A stretch of 5,846 nt of DNA from an uncultured Armatimonadota bacterium. GTDB lineage: Bacteria > Armatimonadota > Armatimonadia > Armatimonadales > Armatimonadaceae. Made by a program: the position numbers and the translations under genes. The notes under the pieces were generated by a model that saw only the letters and a list, made by a program, of their open reading frames with translations, made no database searches and was not told the DNA's origin. Shown here piece after piece: positions 4,562-5,846 of the stretch (within the stretch, counting starts at the first letter, position 1; each line of letters starts with the position of its first letter). The stretch spans positions 1-5,846 of the forward strand of contig CAIYBQ010000080.1 of NCBI GenBank assembly GCA_903924445.1. Direction: 5' to 3'.

Positions 4562-5846
4562 TGTCCACTTCCAACACATCGGTTACCCGTAAGGGTTTTC
4601 TGGCTGGGACGGCCGGTGTCATCGCCGGCTTTCCAACAGTGGTGCATGCATCTGTCCTTGGACGTGGTGGCTACACGGCGCCAAGCAATCGGGTCACTGT
4701 CGGGATGATTGGCACTGGCAAAATGGCCAATGACTATCACTTGCCGACGCTGATTGACTTTCGGGATGTTCAGATTCTTGCGGTCTGTGATGTCGACACG
4801 ACCCGGCGTTTGGCGGCCCAGAATCGTGTGCTGAGCAACTATGAAAAGCAGGGTAGAAGTGGTGCACACGTGGATGTCTACAACGACTTCCGCGATGTCA
4901 TCGGGCGTAAAGATATCGATGCCGTCTGTATCGCAACTCCTGAGCACTGGCATGCCATCCCGGTCATCGAAGCCGCGAAGGCCGGCAAGGACATTTACTG
5001 CGAAAAGCCATTGACATTGACATTGCTTGAGGCAAAGCGGTGTATTGAGGCGGTGCGGAAGCACAAACGAGTGATGCAAACCGGGTCCCAGCAGCGCTCA
5101 AATGTGTTCGGCCCGTTCCGGGAGGCATGCGAGTTTGTGCGCTCGGGACGCATCGGTACGGTCAAGTCGGTTACGGTTGGTGTCGGCGGCCCTAGTGTCA
5201 AATGTGACCTCGCTGGTGAACCAATGGAGCCGGGCCTCGACTGGGATATGTGGCTTGGCCCGACTCCTGATCGACCCTATTCATCGGTGCTCAGCCCACG
5301 CGGAAGCCATAATCACTTCCCCGCATGGCGTAACTACCGGGAGTTTTCCGGTGGCGGGCATGCGGATATCGGCGCCCACATGTACGACATCATGCAGTGG
5401 GGACTCGGAACGGATGCATCCGGGCCAGTGGAAGTTCTCCCACCCGATGACCCATCGGAGGGACAAGGCGCCCGCTTCATCATGCCAAACGGGGTGGAAA
5501 TCACCCATGGCGGCGCGAGTGGTGTTGTCTTCACGGGAACACGTGGGATGCTGCGTGTTGATCGCGGCGTTCTCTTCAGCAATCCAAAGGAGCTCATTCA
5601 AGACCCTCTTGCGGATAATGAAGTGCATTTGTTCAAGTCGCCCGGGCATCACCGAAACTGGCTGGACTGCATTAAATCGCGTGAGCGTTGTCTCTGTGAT
5701 GTTGAAATTGGCGCACGTTCCAACCAATACACACAGCTTGGCAACCTTGCTTATTGGCATGGGCGTAAGCTGAAGTGGGATCCGGTTAAGTGGGAGTTCC
5801 CGGGGGACAAGGAAGCCAATACGTGGCTTGACTATGAGCGCCGTCC
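4561..5846 (+). CDS. Gfo/Idh/MocA-family oxidoreductase with Tat-like leader (3' end beyond window)
   Basis: 428 codons run off the right edge; the ending WLDYERR resembles the usual C-terminus of the group, so only a short tail is probably missing. Family members use NAD(P) to oxidise or reduce sugars and related compounds. The leader TRKGFLAGTAGVIAGFPTVVHASVLG resembles a twin-arginine signal in which the second Arg is Lys; many planctomycete-type relatives carry an SRRxFL version followed by the same P-x-x-V-x-ASxLG border. The Rossmann domain starts at NRVTVGMIGTGKMA (43-56; GxGxxA fingerprint), with an acidic end of beta-2 at CDVD (76-79) and ATPEHWHA (125-132). The catalytic EKP is at 148-150 (K149). 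GGGHADIGAHMYDIMQWGLG (264-283) supplies the D269/H273 active-site positions. A TAATG overlap with the propeller gene, with no separate ribosome binding site needed, implies translational coupling. The substrate cannot be predicted from the sequence; localisation (cytoplasmic or Tat-exported) is uncertain because of the Lys variant. Confidence 0.94.
   Translation, partial: MSTSNTSVTRKGFLAGTAGVIAGFPTVVHASVLGRGGYTAPSNRVTVGMIGTGKMANDYHLPTLIDFRDVQILAVCDVDTTRRLAAQNRVLSNYEKQGRSGAHVDVYNDFRDVIGRKDIDAVCIATPEHWHAIPVIEAAKAGKDIYCEKPLTLTLLEAKRCIEAVRKHKRVMQTGSQQRSNVFGPFREACEFVRSGRIGTVKSVTVGVGGPSVKCDLAGEPMEPGLDWDMWLGPTPDRPYSSVLSPRGSHNHFPAWRNYREFSGGGHADIGAHMYDIMQWGLGTDASGPVEVLPPDDPSEGQGARFIMPNGVEITHGGASGVVFTGTRGMLRVDRGVLFSNPKELIQDPLADNEVHLFKSPGHHRNWLDCIKSRERCLCDVEIGARSNQYTQLGNLAYWHGRKLKWDPVKWEFPGDKEANTWLDYERR

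Noticed and set aside
4558..5079. 173-codon open frame on the minus strand opposite the oxidoreductase start.
   Set aside because: Antisense shadow without motifs; the sense strand is clearly coding.
5102..5773. 223-codon open frame on the plus strand in another frame of the oxidoreductase gene.
   Set aside because: The oxidoreductase frame carries all family motifs across this stretch; the alternative frame is Ser/Arg/Cys-rich without motifs.

Overview
The window most likely comes from an armatimonad (Armatimonadota, Fimbriimonadia-like), with moderate confidence. The best clue is the pseudopilin at 669-1373. Its N-terminus runs into an FPVFAQAREKARQASCLSN-type stretch, followed by MYVQDYDETFP and a late H-X9-DG motif, a combination typical of the large pseudopilin families of Armatimonadota and also seen in Planctomycetes and Verrucomicrobia. 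The GSII-type glutamine synthetase, a Tat-like Gfo/Idh/MocA oxidoreductase and a PQQ-type propeller with a PQFRG motif fit the same group of soil and freshwater bacteria. GC content looks moderate, and no gene stands out as foreign. I saw no RNA gene, mobile element, CRISPR array or phage gene.

Layout, minus strand, read right to left from 3472: (i) an exported cyclophilin-type peptidyl-prolyl isomerase (3472-2792) ending in a hairpin terminator; (ii) a GSII glutamine synthetase (2587-1553) followed by a strong Rho-independent terminator; (iii) a pseudopilin with an H-X9-DG motif (1373-669); (iv) after a 76-base gap with a perfect 10-bp inverted repeat, the first 197 codons of an exported PQQ-like beta-propeller protein (592-1), which runs off the left edge. 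The terminators suggest that (i), (ii) and the (iii)-(iv) block are separate transcription units.

Layout, plus strand: a 105-base divergent region (3473-3577) leads into an exported protein with six NGN/propeller-like repeats (3578-4561). A 1-base TAATG overlap joins it to a Gfo/Idh/MocA-family oxidoreductase (4561 to the right edge, probably lacking only a short C-terminus). These two are almost certainly co-transcribed and translationally coupled.

The window mixes housekeeping genes (nitrogen assimilation, extracytoplasmic protein folding) with envelope and export proteins typical of the lineage. The parts whose biology is least settled are the propeller-oxidoreductase pair and the inverted repeat between the pseudopilin and the PQQ-like gene. 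I found no convincing evidence of a new multi-gene system.
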